Source: Amphiura filiformis (taxonomy: Eukaryota; Echinodermata; Ophiuroidea; Amphilepidida; Amphiuridae). From it: DNA of 64,000 bases. The stretch covers positions 1,342,001 through 1,406,000 of the forward strand of contig NW_027305494.1 of NCBI RefSeq assembly GCF_039555335.1, in the 5' to 3' direction. Made by a program: the position numbers and the translations under genes. The notes beneath the pieces are model-generated. The model was not told the origin of the DNA. It was given only the letters and a program-made list of their open reading frames with translations, and ran no database searches. Positions 11,593 through 22,722 of this stretch are shown one piece after another (position 1 is the first letter of the stretch; every line of letters starts with the position of its first letter).

Positions 11593-12180
11593 TAGTGGTT
11601 AGATCAGGGTTCAAAATATACGGGGGCCCAAAGGTGATGGAGATGTTCAGCCTTACGACATATGTGTATGGGAGTACCTAAGTGCATTTCAGTCTCAGAT
11701 ACTGAAATTGAAATTTTAGCTTTTATGATGTTTTATATACCGGTAGTGAAAGTAGTAAAACATTCATATTTTTTTTAAAGAAAATGGCTAATTTTATTTT
11801 TAAAATGGAGTCAAATCACTACTTAGCAGGATATGTGCAATTTTCTCTCTTTTCAGACAAATTTTCTGTTTAATTATGCTTACTTCAAACTACAGATTTG
11901 ATTTCCACATGCAAGCATAAGATCAGTTGCTTTGACTAGTGATTTGACCAACCAGATGCCTTAAATGTCATACAAACTCAGATTTTGGCAGGCATGAAAA
12001 CAAGGTAAACCAGAAAAACCAAATATCAAAAAAGTGAATTATTTTACTTTTTGCCCGGGGCACTAAACTTTAAAGGGACCAGAGAAAACATTTTTGAATA
12101 ACATTTTGTGCCAAAAATATTTTCAATTTAAAAAATGTTTGCATGACCTTCATATAGCATTGTGTATAGCCTGTCATTAT
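11593..12180. other. 3' flank of the methyltransferase gene
   Basis: AT-rich, with no second gene seen. No canonical AATAAA lies close behind the stop; the first clear one is near 12711, so the true 3' end is uncertain. Confidence 0.5.
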
Positions 12181-12466
12181 AAGGGAATTTCGTGATCCAC
12201 AGCATCATCCCCTCACTTTCCTCAAAAAAAATTTCTTGCAGATTAATTCATTTCTAAGCAAAAATATCGTGAAATTTGAATTTTGTTCTGGTATTCCAGA
12301 ATGAAATTACAACACATTGTCAATGGAGCAGTGTAATACACATAATCATGCATATCACGTTAACACAAAATCGGAATCAACTGAAATTATGGGAATAAGT
12401 TTTTTTGTGGATATCTACTGACAAATTTCATAAAAAGAGAATGCTAGGATCACAAAATACTCCTTT
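12181..12466. mobile_element. MITE of the GTGATCC family, copy 1
   Basis: Left end AAGGGAATTTCGTGATCC and right end, inverted, AAAGGAGTATTTTGTGATC. The same family occurs in opposite orientation at 32846-33159, and the interiors match (CAGTGTAATACACATAAT versus its complement). Confidence 0.8.
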
Positions 12467-13229
12467 AAATGAACAAAACCAAAACATGTTTATAACATTT
12501 TAAAAACATTGCCTTTGTTGGAATATAACAAAAGTTACACAGTGAAAGTTGTGTAATATATGGCCAATTGAAATGAAATACGATAATAATACAAAACTCT
12601 CTGTAGTTTCTGTTTGACTAGCACAATGTAGACTTGTATTATATTCGTATCATAATCAGATACCGTATTATACTGAGTCGCAAATTGTGCAATCTGTAGA
12701 AACACATTGCCAATAAAATAATTTTGTTCATAGCTAACCAAAGACTTGTACAAAGATTAGTATAGACTAAGGTACTGATATTATAATAATATGAACACTT
12801 AAAAAAAAGTAAGTTCCCCTTTCTATTTGGCATGATATCTGTAAAACTAATAATTCAATTAAAATGGGTCTTGGTAGTGGATCACATCACACTAACTGAG
12901 AATTAATTGTTGGTACAATGTTCTTGATGTGTGTGCCAAAATCAATTTCAATCAAAAAATTTGCTTTGAAGATATAATTCCAAATTGAAAGGGGAACTTA
13001 CCTTTTTTGAAGGAAGAGCATGTAGAAACATTGTTTACATTTCAGTTTTGAAATGGTATTAATTTTCATTCGCAATGAAACAGAAATTCACCAACAAATT
13101 GCTTTCAAGTTTCGTATGAAGAAATTAACCTAGTACCTGATCTGATCTTAACACGAAAATGATGAAATCAATACCCAACCAAAGAAGTTGGTATTCAGGT
13201 AGCTATAATGAGAGTGTCATTTGAATACC
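12467..13229. other. Region upstream of the GPCR
   Basis: AT-rich with no second open frame of note. Contains an imperfect 20-bp inverted match (AAGTAAGTTCCCCTTTC near 12809 against GAAAGGGGAACTTACC near 12987). An AATAAA lies near 12711. Promoter elements were not recognised. Confidence 0.5.
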
Positions 13230-14348
13230 ATGTACACCATGGAAACAGTCAATGCAACCACTAATGGCTCTATCAATTTTCCCATGAGTGTGAATTACTG
13301 GGAGCAAATTTTTACAGCCATCCTTACTTTGCTTATCTCCGTAACTGGTATCATTGGGAACACACTAATTATTTTAGCAGTGGCCTTCTGCCAGAAACTA
13401 CAAACCTCTACAAATGCTTTTGTGACAAGTTTAGCAGTGGCTGACTTGTTGACATCCATATTCCTGATCTGGTTTTCTGTTAGCATTCTTGGTCATAATG
13501 AATGGCCTATTCCTAATGCTATATGGTTGTGCGATATAACGGGGTTTACAATATACGCTTGTAGAGGTACGAGTCTGTACACTCTCGCAGCCATTGCAGT
13601 CAATCGTCTTATCCTGATCACCAAATCATACACGTATAGTAAGATATTCACTTCATGGAAGCTTGTCATGTTAATCGCAATTCCTTGGATCATACCATGG
13701 GTGGCTTTCATCATTCTCATACTGGCAGGAGTGGGTCAGTTTGGTTATGACATTGGTGACCTGTCGTGCTCTGCTATAGGGTCCGCCTACCTTCCTGATA
13801 TAATGGCAATTTGCATTGCAGCCATTGGATTCCCTGTTCCATTGTCCTTGGTGGTCTTCAGCTACACCGGGATATATCTGTACTTGAGGAGACACTTCCA
13901 TGCTAAGAAGAGTACTATACAGATTCCATCGTCTCACGGAACAGATGACACTGGATCCAATGCACTGGATCTTGACGCGAAGGACAAACAGCTGCAGGTA
14001 TCAACACCAGATTTATCCGACAACGCTAATATGAACCAAACCAAACGCTATAGACAAATATCCCGAGACCAAATCAAGATCACCAAGAATCTCTTCTTGA
14101 TAGTGTGCTCTGTATATGTCTGTTTTCTACCTTATTTCATATGTCTCTTGTTAATTCAGAAGTCTTATATACGTGTACATTTCTATGCTCGCATAGTAAC
14201 ATTTGCTAATAGTGCGATAAATTTTGCGATCCATACCAGTAAGCATCCAGATTTTAACATGGTGATAAGAAATATGGTGCGGGGCTCATATTCGAACATC
14301 CCTCAACCGTCTCGACTTTTAAGGTTTCTCTTGTCAAAGTGGAAGTAA
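13230..14348 (+). CDS. Rhodopsin-class GPCR, moody/melatonin-receptor-like orphan
   Basis: Intronless 372-aa frame. A second ATG three codons later has a better Kozak context (ACCATGG at 13238) and may be the real start. The N-terminus has glycosylation sequons NAT and NGS. Seven hydrophobic segments are visible: TM1 with GNTLIILAVAF, TM2 with LAVADLL, TM3 after the conserved Cys of WLCDITGF, TM4 with PWIIPW, TM5 after GDLSC (the likely disulfide partner), TM6 with CFLPYF, and TM7 with ANSAINFAIH. It probably couples to heterotrimeric G proteins at the plasma membrane; the ligand is unknown. Oddities: the DRY position reads NRL, the CWxP tryptophan is Phe, and NPxxY is replaced by NFAIH. The TSKHPDF and IPQPSR strings after TM7 resemble the moody-like invertebrate receptors, which is the basis of the sub-family call. 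Confidence 0.9.
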   Translation: MYTMETVNATTNGSINFPMSVNYWEQIFTAILTLLISVTGIIGNTLIILAVAFCQKLQTSTNAFVTSLAVADLLTSIFLIWFSVSILGHNEWPIPNAIWLCDITGFTIYACRGTSLYTLAAIAVNRLILITKSYTYSKIFTSWKLVMLIAIPWIIPWVAFIILILAGVGQFGYDIGDLSCSAIGSAYLPDIMAICIAAIGFPVPLSLVVFSYTGIYLYLRRHFHAKKSTIQIPSSHGTDDTGSNALDLDAKDKQLQVSTPDLSDNANMNQTKRYRQISRDQIKITKNLFLIVCSVYVCFLPYFICLLLIQKSYIRVHFYARIVTFANSAINFAIHTSKHPDFNMVIRNMVRGSYSNIPQPSRLLRFLLSKWK

Positions 14349-14866
14349 CAACTGAAACACCAAATTTGAACTTTATGTAATTTAGCATACCAAGCCAGGA
14401 CACCAAGGCTATATAAATCCATGTACAGTTAAGATTAAAAAAAAATGGAACAAACTAAACAGATGGATGAACTCTACAAACAAAACAATTTCATTACAAA
14501 GTCCCTTCCCCCACCACCATTGATATATCAATAGCCACTTTTCTAGGCCAATTTTGGGATATATGGATGGGTACTATTTCCACAATTTCTTGGGAAAATA
14601 GCAGAATTTTGCCTCATTGTAGCCAAAATTGTCAAAAATTCAAGAAAAGTTTTAAATCTCAGCCAATTTATATAGATAGTTCTACGTTCAGATATTCAGC
14701 AGTAGATCCCTATCCAAACCAAACTTTACCCCAGATACAAAGCTTATAACTTCTACCTGACTATGCGAAATGAAACTGAATGACTGTTGTTTTAAGATGC
14801 AAGATATGTATGGTCATCAGCATTTTTATTAGTACCCATCCTCCCTAATGAAACAAATTGCCTATT
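14349..14866. other. GPCR 3' flank
   Basis: AT-rich with no other gene seen. The nearest AATAAA-type signals are near 14938 and 15005, inside the next MITE. Confidence 0.5.
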
Positions 14867-15294
14867 AAAGCCATATTATAACATTTGCTGAGGATTTTAA
14901 ATTCTGGTTTTTACACGATTGTAATGTACTTTAGTCAATAAAGATGTTCTGCAAAATTAAATCAAGACTTTTGTGCTGTAGTTTTGTCAAAATCCAAGAT
15001 TTTGAATAAAACAATGGAACCGGCGTTTTATTATTACGATGGAAATATTAGTCGAACACGTATGCACAGTACGTACACAGCGTGTGGGATACACATACAC
15101 ACACCCCGAGGATCGTACCGTATTACAACCGCGGGAGTAACATGCATGGGCGCTAGTAGTAAATTCCAATTTTCTCTGCTTGACCTCACTTGTTCGGCTC
15201 AAAATTAAAAGGGGACATATCTGACAGTAAAAGCTAACATTTAATGGAAAATAAATACTAATCTACTTTTACAGAAATGTTATAATATGGCTTT
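14867..15294. mobile_element. MITE with AAAGCCATATTATAACAT termini
   Basis: AAAGCCATATTATAACAT at the left is inverted at 15277-15294. The element ends directly at the TTAA that forms the left target site of the next MITE, so the two abut. Confidence 0.8.
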
Positions 15295-15296
15295 AA

Positions 15297-15942
15297 GGGA
15301 TGGGGTATGAAACGTTTGGACAGTATTTATTGTGGGACATTAGAGCACATCAGACATATCAATTGCATTCTGAATACGAAGAATGTCCTTCTGATATCAA
15401 ATAATTTTGATTTTTGAAATTGCAATGTAATACACATTTTATGGCAAATGATTAAAATTGATATTTTTGATATTTAACAGTACTCGGTAAACTTTATAAA
15501 TCTGATGATTTATACTTAAAGTGTATGTAAGTGGGATGAAAAGCCGACGATCAATTGAAAATGTTGACCTTTCAGTATTTTAGATATGGATTTTTTTCCC
15601 AAAACACCAAAAAAATTAGGTCTTTTTGGGAAAAAAATCCATATCTTCAATATGAAAGATCAAAATTTTCAATTGATCGTCGGCTTTTCCTCCCAGTTAC
15701 ATACACTTTAAGAATATATCATTAGATTTATATAATTTACTTCGAGGACTGTTATATATCAAAATGTGAAACATATCAAATATTTATAATTTGTCATAAA
15801 ATTTGTATTATATCGTGAATTTCAAAAAATGAAAATTATTTGATATCAGAAAGACATTCTTCGTATTCAGAATGCAATTCGATATGGCTGATGTGCCCCG
15901 TGTCCCACAAAAATACTGTCGAAACGCTTCATTCCAGATCCC
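15297..15942. mobile_element. TTAA-flanked fully palindromic MITE, copy A
   Basis: 646 bp, flanked by TTAA (15293-15296 and 15943-15946). Left end GGGATGGGGTATGAAACG; right end, inverted, GGGATCTGGAATGAAGCG. The whole element folds back on itself around about 15605. A second copy is at 44501-45160. The TTAA site is typical of piggyBac-type elements, but the GGGAT terminus differs from the usual piggyBac CCC end, so the superfamily is left open. Confidence 0.88.
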
Positions 15943-15946
15943 TTAA

Positions 15947-16276
15947 GTAGGACTTCATCTATTATCTGTTGATTATGATTTATAGGTTAATAAATGCGTA
16001 TTACTTGTTGGGAGAGAAATTGGACAAAATAATGCACGCGCGCTGATGTTGATGCGTCTAATCCACGAGCCCCGATGCGTCTAATACACTGCGCGTAGTA
16101 CGCGGAGTGCAATTAGACACAATCAATGCATGGTTTGGATTTTTCTAACGCTTGCTCTGATTGGTTCTCGCTATCGAAGAGTGTATGAAATACCTATAAT
16201 CTCTTATGCTACTATTCCAAATCTCCTTTGTTCTAGCTGGATAGGTGCACATTATATTGGCTATGCAAAACAAATA
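15947..16276. other. Non-coding stretch
   Basis: Contains GC-rich words (GATGCGTCTAAT, twice, near 16050 and 16073) that may be the edge of another repeat. No gene seen. Confidence 0.4.
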
Positions 16277-16550
16277 AGTGACCGTTCACAAACACTGGTT
16301 AGGGGGCCTGATGCAAAAGGGGCACTGAAAATTTTGATCCTCCTAGGGGGGGGGCATGAAAAAATGACCACAAATTTTACTGGGAAAATTGAGTTTATAT
16401 GCTTTTCTATGGGGTTGACCATAATTTTCATGTAAAAAAAGGGGGGGGGGCCTGACATTTTTGAGGTCTGTAAAGGGGGGGCCCCAAAAACATTTTTGTG
16501 ATGAAATTGTTTTGCATCAGCCCCCCAACAAGTGTTTGTGAACGGTCCCT
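16277..16550. mobile_element. MITE with GACCGTTCACAAACACT termini
   Basis: ACCGTTCACAAACACT at the left is inverted at 16531-16545. The interior is G-rich (AGGGGGCCTGA). A truncated relative lies at 43559-43770. Confidence 0.8.
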
Positions 16551-16778
16551 AACTGGTTCACATTAACTTCGCAAGTACCCTTCTTTAATTTGAAGGCACA
16601 TACATGGTAGCTGTAATCACATTATAACAGACGAATACAAACCAAAAGCAGATGGTTATCATGTATGGATGAATGGAGAAGATATATAAGTAAAATTTGT
16701 AGTAAAATAATTTTTTATCGATATTGAGTGGCCAATATAGATATTTTTAAAAATCGACGGTCCTTAGAAAGTGCTGCT

Positions 16779-17048
16779 ACAGACTCTGAGTATTCCATGT
16801 AGAATATTTGATGTAACATTTCTATGTTATTTAATCTAGTCCCATTCTATTTCCAGTGATGTTTATGTTGTTACAAAAGTTTGATGACGTAAAATCGATA
16901 ATATGTTACATAAAATATCTGGTAGAATTATCTTACGTCATCAAACATTCGTTAGAACTTAAACATGCTGGAAATAGAATGGGAATATGTATAAATAACA
17001 TAGATAATGTTACATCAAATATTTTATGTCGAATAAAAAGTCTGTAGG
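16779..17048. mobile_element. Foldback MITE of the TGGAAATAGAATGGGA family, copy 1
   Basis: CCCATTCTATTTCCAG (about 16841-16856) and CTGGAAATAGAATGGG (16969 onward) are inverted, and the outer arms TTTGATGTAACAT and its complement extend the palindrome. A second copy is at 57636-57953. Confidence 0.8.
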
Positions 17049-17180
17049 GTCACTGAAGGTACAAGCTAGCGTAGACTGATGAGTTTCACTTTCTTGTATG
17101 AAATCTGTATTGAAACAGTTTTGATAATTAAATGTAGGTGACTCCATGCACATACCGTATCCCAGAAAGAAAGTGTAATA

Positions 17181-17345
17181 CAGTTGAACCTCTTTAACAT
17201 GAAATCTATGGGGACACAGGTTTCAGTTTGTGTATTAAGATTTTGTATTATTATAGGTACTTTTAACTTACAAAAAGCAATGCCAGAAACTTCACTTTCA
17301 AAATCACTTTGCGTTATTAGGTTTTGTTGTGATGAGGTTCCACTG
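17181..17345. mobile_element. pogo-like MITE in the K4 module
   Basis: CAGTTGAACCTCTTTAACAT at the left and the inverted GATGAGGTTCCACTG at the right, flanked by TA. The same insertion is present at 20798-20986 in the next module, so it preceded the duplication. Confidence 0.75.
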
Positions 17346-17700
17346 TATTGCTTTAACAAAAGTGTACATTGTATGTCCATTGGACACACAGACTACAATC
17401 ATTATGAAAATGTTTAAAACTACAGTCTTTGTTAATGTTGCTTGTAAGTATTTTTAGTCCACTGTAAATATATGACTACTAGCAGTGACATACCGATCAA
17501 GGCGAACAAAAGGCGATCAAAACAGGGACAAAATTGACCACAATTTGTGCACAGCTTCCTTTAGGTTTGTCCCGGTAATTTCATTTTGGTAGCGGGTCTG
17601 TGGGATGATTTCGCAATTCCCCCCCAGACATTTTGCCTGGTATGCCACTGATAGTTGTAAAGCTATCAATATAAAGTAAAATAAATATTTAAAATGTTCA

Positions 17701-17901
17701 TCTGGACTTACTATTTAAGTTGGCTACAGTATCACGTTTCATCCCAGACGCATCTTCAGGCCTATAAATCAGTTGGGGCTAAAATGTTGACCTGTGACCC
17801 AGCTGGAGTGATGTCAGTAGACGCCAGCCCATTAGGCCTGAAGATGCGTCTTGTATGAGAAGACTCTGGAGAAGTGATACTGTAGCCAAATAAGTCCAGA
17901 T
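17701..17901. mobile_element. Foldback element in the K4 module
   Basis: Arms begin TCTGGACTTACTATTTAAGT and include GACGCATCTTCAGGCCTA, inverted at about 17836-17901. Its counterparts are 21268-21479 and a remnant near 25270-25310. Confidence 0.75.
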
Positions 17902-18258
17902 TAACAGTTTAAGTATTTTACTTTATCTATCTACACTGTACCTAGATGATTTAGAATATTCACGAATAATTATATAGTAAACAAGAAAACAAATCATGGC
18001 TATAACTTATTTTACAATATTTTCAAATTCTACCAAAACCAGCCATCCCTTGCCACCTCTGCTTGCTATGACACAAATTTTACCCAAAGGAGACTACACT
18101 AAACTGAAAAGTTCAGATGCAAACACCGATATCCATTTTTCTCAGTAAGTAATAACTGGTCAAATATAAAGCACATAATAAGAAAATATGTGCTATTTTT
18201 AATCATAGATTCAGTTTACTTGAAACTTTTGGAATAACCCTGCGAGAAAGTATATATA

Positions 18259-18331
18259 ACCCTAACCCACCCTAATTATAACCCTAACACTAATCCTAAC
18301 CCACCCTAATTATAATCATAACCTACCCTAA
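18259..18331. repeat. Degenerate telomere-like (CCCTAA) tract
   Basis: Alternates CCCTAAC and CCCACCCTAATTATAA units. The paralogous tract at 21856-21938 shows it was carried in the kelch-exon duplication. Confidence 0.85.
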
Positions 18332-19340
18332 AATACAGGGTGTGCAGTACCAGAATTGTACCAAACTTTTAAAGTGGGGAATCAATTTACAGCATGAATT
18401 TTGCAGCAGATTTTGGTGGCCTGAGCCCCGAACTCAAACAATTTGAAAATGGCTTTTATCGTCTTTTGCATCTGAACTCTGAACAGAATTACACAATGTA
18501 GATACAATGAGTACAATACATACATGCACAAGCTCTAAAACATTTTACATTTATTGGTATAATCAAAGACAGAATTAAAAAGACTAGTTTAAGCGTCTGA
18601 CATATCATCTGTCAATTAAACTCTGGCACGGTTTGTTTACTAGTGTTGTGATGACTTGAGAATCTAAACGCGGCGGTAAAAAAGTGCAACTTATGTTCAC
18701 AATGCCTAGAAAGGTTGCTTTTTACCTTGTAAAGTACCGTAATTTTCTGTGATTCCCTTTTATCCGATCGACACCAGATGAATCAACCTTTTTTATGCTA
18801 TTAATTAACCAATCAAGGGTCATGGTGAGTTTGATTGACTGTGACATCAGATGCAAACTAGTCTTTTTAATTTTGTCTCGGATTATGAGAATATTTTTCC
18901 TTCAGGAATGTAAATTCAGTCCTCTTTTCTAGTGTTTGTTGCTCTGTAGTGTATGGACTTTTTTAGGGGCCTTGGGTTCCCAAACTGTGCTTCATAGCTG
19001 AGTAACTTTGCAATTGCATAAATAGAACTAATGATTGACATTAGGTCGCAAGGTATGGTACTCAAGAAATGGGGTATGGCCCAAAAAAGTTAAAATCAAA
19101 ACTTCTTATGACTCCTATTTGAGATATAATATACCTACATGTAGGCCTGTATATTGTTTCTATATATAGGTATAGGTGATCAGATTCTCATAGAATCAAT
19201 GTCGTAACACTACAACTGTTAGTTTCGGTATCGCCCTTTTTTCCTTTCTGCAATATTGTTACTTTTGATAGAAATATTTTTTGGATGCATCATCCCCTCT
19301 TCCATACCCCGGTTCCATACATGTTCTTGCATCAGCTAAT

Positions 19341-20237
19341 CTAGCACACCCAATGGGAATGGGACTCACATTCACATGCAATCTTTGTCATTCCTAGCTT
19401 CCGCTTGTCAAATGTGAACAATGGTTGGTCTAAACACCCCGCATATGTGCCAAATGTCTCTATCTCATCCACCCTCTCTGCAAAAGTAACAGTGGGCTCA
19501 TTGTTATCAAAGTTGCAAGCAAGCCGGATCACCTTAATGTCACGTACATCCCCTTCAACATATTTGGGTACATGGACAAAGTAGCAAATCCCTTTGTGAA
19601 CTAGCAAGTACTGTTTGTGGCTTCTCTCAGTAATGTATCTTACCGTTTCGTGGACGCTAACAGACACTTCAAACCATTTATTCTGCTCTGGTCTATAAAG
19701 TACAAATTGCTGAAGGAAACCTACGCACAATATGTCTCCACCAATCACTACAGCACTTTGTATGCTGAGATTCAGTTCATCTCCTGGTATACGCTCCCAA
19801 GTCTGATGGGATAAACTGTACCTCTGAATTATCTCCGTAGGTATTATTTCAAACTGCATGAATGCAATGGAGTATAAATAATCATCCAACTGAAGAAGAA
19901 TCGGAAGCGACTGGACGCTAGGCATCGGTGGGAGGACTATCCACTCATTCTTATCCCAATCATACTTGAAGAAGCTATTTTCAGATGCCCACTTGATATG
20001 TTCTTCATCTTCTTCTGGGTCTATTGTTGGAGGATTATCATTTGAACCAGCAACGTATAAATGGCCTGTATCCATAACAATTGCTTTAAAACCATGCACG
20101 TAATCTGGATCTTCTTGTGAATGATAAGGACATTTGTTGGGGATGTCGGCTAGTTGAGTAAGTTTGTAGCAGCCTGTATTGGTAGTGCATTCTATAAACA
20201 ATGTAGAATCCTTAACATCTTCTGTGGAAATTACAGC
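19341..20237 (-). CDS. Kelch terminal exon K4 of the kelch-like gene
   Basis: Minus-strand exon with acceptor TTTTTCAG just above 20237 and a stop at 19341; 897 nt, 298 residues, phase 0. It starts AVISTEDVKDSTLF. Degenerate kelch blades are visible: GHLYVAGSND then FFKYDWDKNEWIVLPPMP; DDYLYSIAF then IQRYSLSHQTWERI; IGGDILCVGF then FVLYRPEQNKWFEV; and a last repeat with GICYFVHV and VIRLACNF. The C-terminus is FDKRKLGMTKIACECES. In kelch-like proteins this propeller recruits the ubiquitylation substrate to Cullin-3. It is the kelch exon farthest from the BTB exon (13 kb away), and no BTB or BACK sequence lies between. The strict GG pairs of classical kelch motifs are mostly missing, as in divergent family members. 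It could instead be an orphaned duplicate that is never spliced in. Confidence 0.85.
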   Translation of the reverse strand, partial: AVISTEDVKDSTLFIECTTNTGCYKLTQLADIPNKCPYHSQEDPDYVHGFKAIVMDTGHLYVAGSNDNPPTIDPEEDEEHIKWASENSFFKYDWDKNEWIVLPPMPSVQSLPILLQLDDYLYSIAFMQFEIIPTEIIQRYSLSHQTWERIPGDELNLSIQSAVVIGGDILCVGFLQQFVLYRPEQNKWFEVSVSVHETVRYITERSHKQYLLVHKGICYFVHVPKYVEGDVRDIKVIRLACNFDNNEPTVTFAERVDEIETFGTYAGCLDQPLFTFDKRKLGMTKIACECESHSHWVC

Positions 20238-20690
20238 CTGAAAAATCAAAATGAATGGAGTTAGAGGGGAGTATATCCTCACCTAGTGGTGTTTGCATTC
20301 ACATATTGAGATAAATAAAGCTGACACATATGAGGAATGGTATGGGTTCTATAAGGAGATCCCAAGGCTTGTTAAAATAAGGCCTGAAATGGGTGCCATT
20401 TCTGCCCCATGCACGATTTTTCTCAGGTGGGAAAAATTACCCAAACTTTATTGGCCGTAACTCTTAGACTGATCTGACTGATGTAAATGAACTATTACAT
20501 GATTTCAAGAGTTACCTCTATTGTCTGATAAGAGTACATCACACTTGAAAACTTAATGTTTGTGATCTATAAAGTTTATATAAACAAATTTTATTCAGAT
20601 TTACTCCTGATCACTTCGATACAGTACTTATACAATGTATAACAGTCTTCAATTGTTGGTTTTGATATCATATCCTAGTTAGTAAAGGTA
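20238..20690. repeat. Intron segment conserved upstream of kelch exons
   Basis: The roughly 450 bp preceding each kelch exon (here 20238-20690) is also present at 24756-25230 and 28201-28700. Shared strings include ATAAATAAAGCTGACACA, CATGCA..GATTTTTCTCAGG and TAATGTTTGTGATCTATAAA. The duplicated unit therefore carried its own splice acceptor region. Confidence 0.8.
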
Positions 20691-20797
20691 CATAGAGTGT
20701 AGACTGATGAGTTTCACTATGAAATTTGTAGTGAAACAGTTTTGATAATTAAAGGTGGGTGGCCCCATGCACATATTCTATAAAGAAAGAAAATATA

Positions 20798-20986
20798 CAG
20801 TGGAACATCTTTAACATGAAATCTATGGGGCCACAGGTTACAGTTTGTGTTATCAAGATTTTATGTTATCAGGTACTTTAGCATACAAAAACAATGCCAG
20901 GGACTTCACTTTCACTTTCAACATCACTTTGTGTTACTGTATCAGGTTTTTTGTGTTAACAGATTTGGTTTAACGAGGTTCCACTG
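20798..20986. mobile_element. pogo-like MITE in the K3 module
   Basis: TA-flanked CAGTGGAACATCTTTAACAT with the inverted right end ACGAGGTTCCACTG. Orthologous to 17181-17345. Confidence 0.8.
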
Positions 20987-21267
20987 TATTGCTATAACAA
21001 AAGTGTAGATTTCATGTCCATATAAATTACACGGAGACTACAATCATTTTTAATATTTACGTACATGTTCAAAATAACATTCTTTGTTGCTTGTAAGTAT
21101 TTTTAGTACACTGTAAATGACTACTAGCAATGACATACTACTGATCAAGGTGCAGGAGATGGGGCAAGTTGGCCCCCTGAAAATACAGGGTCAAAATTGA
21201 CCACAATTTGTGTGCATCTTCCTTTTAGCAATTTAAATGAAGTAAAATAAATATTTAAAATGTTTAT

Positions 21268-21479
21268 CTGGATTTACTATTTAGCTACAGTATCACATTT
21301 CATCCCAGACGCATCTTCAGGCCTAAATGAGTTGGCGCTGAAATGTTGACCCGTGACCCAGTTGGAATGACGTCACAGGAGAGTTGTCACAGGACATTTA
21401 GATGCCAGCTCATTAGGCTTGAAGATGCGTCTTGGACGAGAAGTAAATACTGTAGCCAGCTTAAATAGTAAGTCCAGAT
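21268..21479. mobile_element. Foldback element in the K3 module
   Basis: Counterpart of 17701-17901, with the arm CAGACGCATCTTCAGGCCTA and its inverse GCTTGAAGATGCGTCTTGG. Confidence 0.75.
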
Positions 21480-21855
21480 GAACAGTTTAATATTTTACTT
21501 ATCTATCTATACCTGGATGATTCAGAATATTCACAAATAGTTATATATAGGAAAGAAGAAAACAAATCATGGCTATAACTTATTTTGAGTGGTCTGGTAA
21601 TTTTACAATATTTTCAAATTCTACCAAAAACAGCCATCTCTTGCCACCTCTGCATGACACAAATTTTACCCAAAGGAGACACTAAACTGAAGAATTCAGA
21701 TGCAAACACCGATATCCATTTTTTTCAGTAAGGCCAATTAATTTAACTGGTCAAATATAAAGAAAAAAATAAGAAAATATGTGCTATTTTTAATCATAGG
21801 TTCAGTTTACTTGGAACTTTTCGAATAATTCTGGAATACTCTGCACATAAGTATA

Positions 21856-21938
21856 ATCTTAACCCCAACCCACCCTTATTATAACCCTAATTCTAACCCA
21901 CCCTAATTATAATAACCCTAATCCTAACCTACTCTAAA
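21856..21938. repeat. Degenerate telomere-like (CCCTAA) tract
   Basis: Counterpart of 18259-18331 within the duplicated kelch module. Confidence 0.85.
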
Positions 21939-22722
21939 ACTCAGGGTGTGCTGTACTGTGTAAACCAGAATTGTACCAAACTTTTAAAGTGGGGTATTAA
22001 TTTACAGCATGCATAATCGGGCAGATTTTGGTGGCCTCAAACAGTTTGAAAATGGTTTTTATCATCTTTTGCATCTAAACTAGAATTTTCCTTAAGTTAC
22101 ACATTGAAGTACAATGAGTACAATATACATACAAGCTCTAAAACATTTCACATTTATTGGTATAATCAAAGACAGAATTAAAAAAACTAGTTTGCATCAA
22201 TTAAACTCAGGCATGGTTTGTTTACAAGTGTTGTGATGACGTGAGAATTGAACGTGGCGGTAAAAATTGTGACTTACATTGTATGGTTAATTTTACACCT
22301 TCAAACCTTTCTTTCCTGTTGGCACCATGTCCACAATGCCAAGAAAGGTTGCTTTTTGCGTTGTAAAGTACAGTAATTTTCAGCCATTTTCTGTGATTCC
22401 TTTTTATCCAATCAACTCCATATGAATCAACCTTCTTTTTATGGTACCAATCAAGGGTCATGGAGAGTTTGATTAACGTCAGATGCATACTAGTCTTTTT
22501 TAATTTTGTCTCGGATTGTAAGAATATTTTTCGCTTCAGGAATATCAGTTCTCTTTTCTAGTGTTTGTTGCTCTGCATGGACTTTTTGTCTCAAATACAA
22601 TTTTGCCAAGCATGACTTAAAAATATGCCTTTTCAAAGGGATAAAATCAAAAATGCAACAGTCAATGCACTAGGCCAGGGGTACACAAACTGTGTGTCAT
22701 AGGTGAGTAACTTTGTATTTAG

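Larger units (their letters stand above)
17050..19340. repeat. Flanking module of kelch exon K4
   Basis: Repeats, in the same order, the blocks found at about 20700-23700 and 25240-26800: a pogo-like MITE (17181-17345), a foldback at 17701-17901, a CCCTAA-rich tract (18259-18331), a segment with CCAATAAATG on the minus strand near 18549, and the ATTAGGTCGCAAGGTATGG string near 19043. It forms the 3' flank of each duplicated kelch exon, so the duplication unit was about 3-4 kb and included non-coding DNA. Confidence 0.75.

Noticed and set aside
19341-20237. K2, K3 and K4 as independent intronless genes
   Set aside because: Each begins at a splice acceptor, none has a sensible ATG at its start, and the upstream sequence is intron-like and shared between copies.
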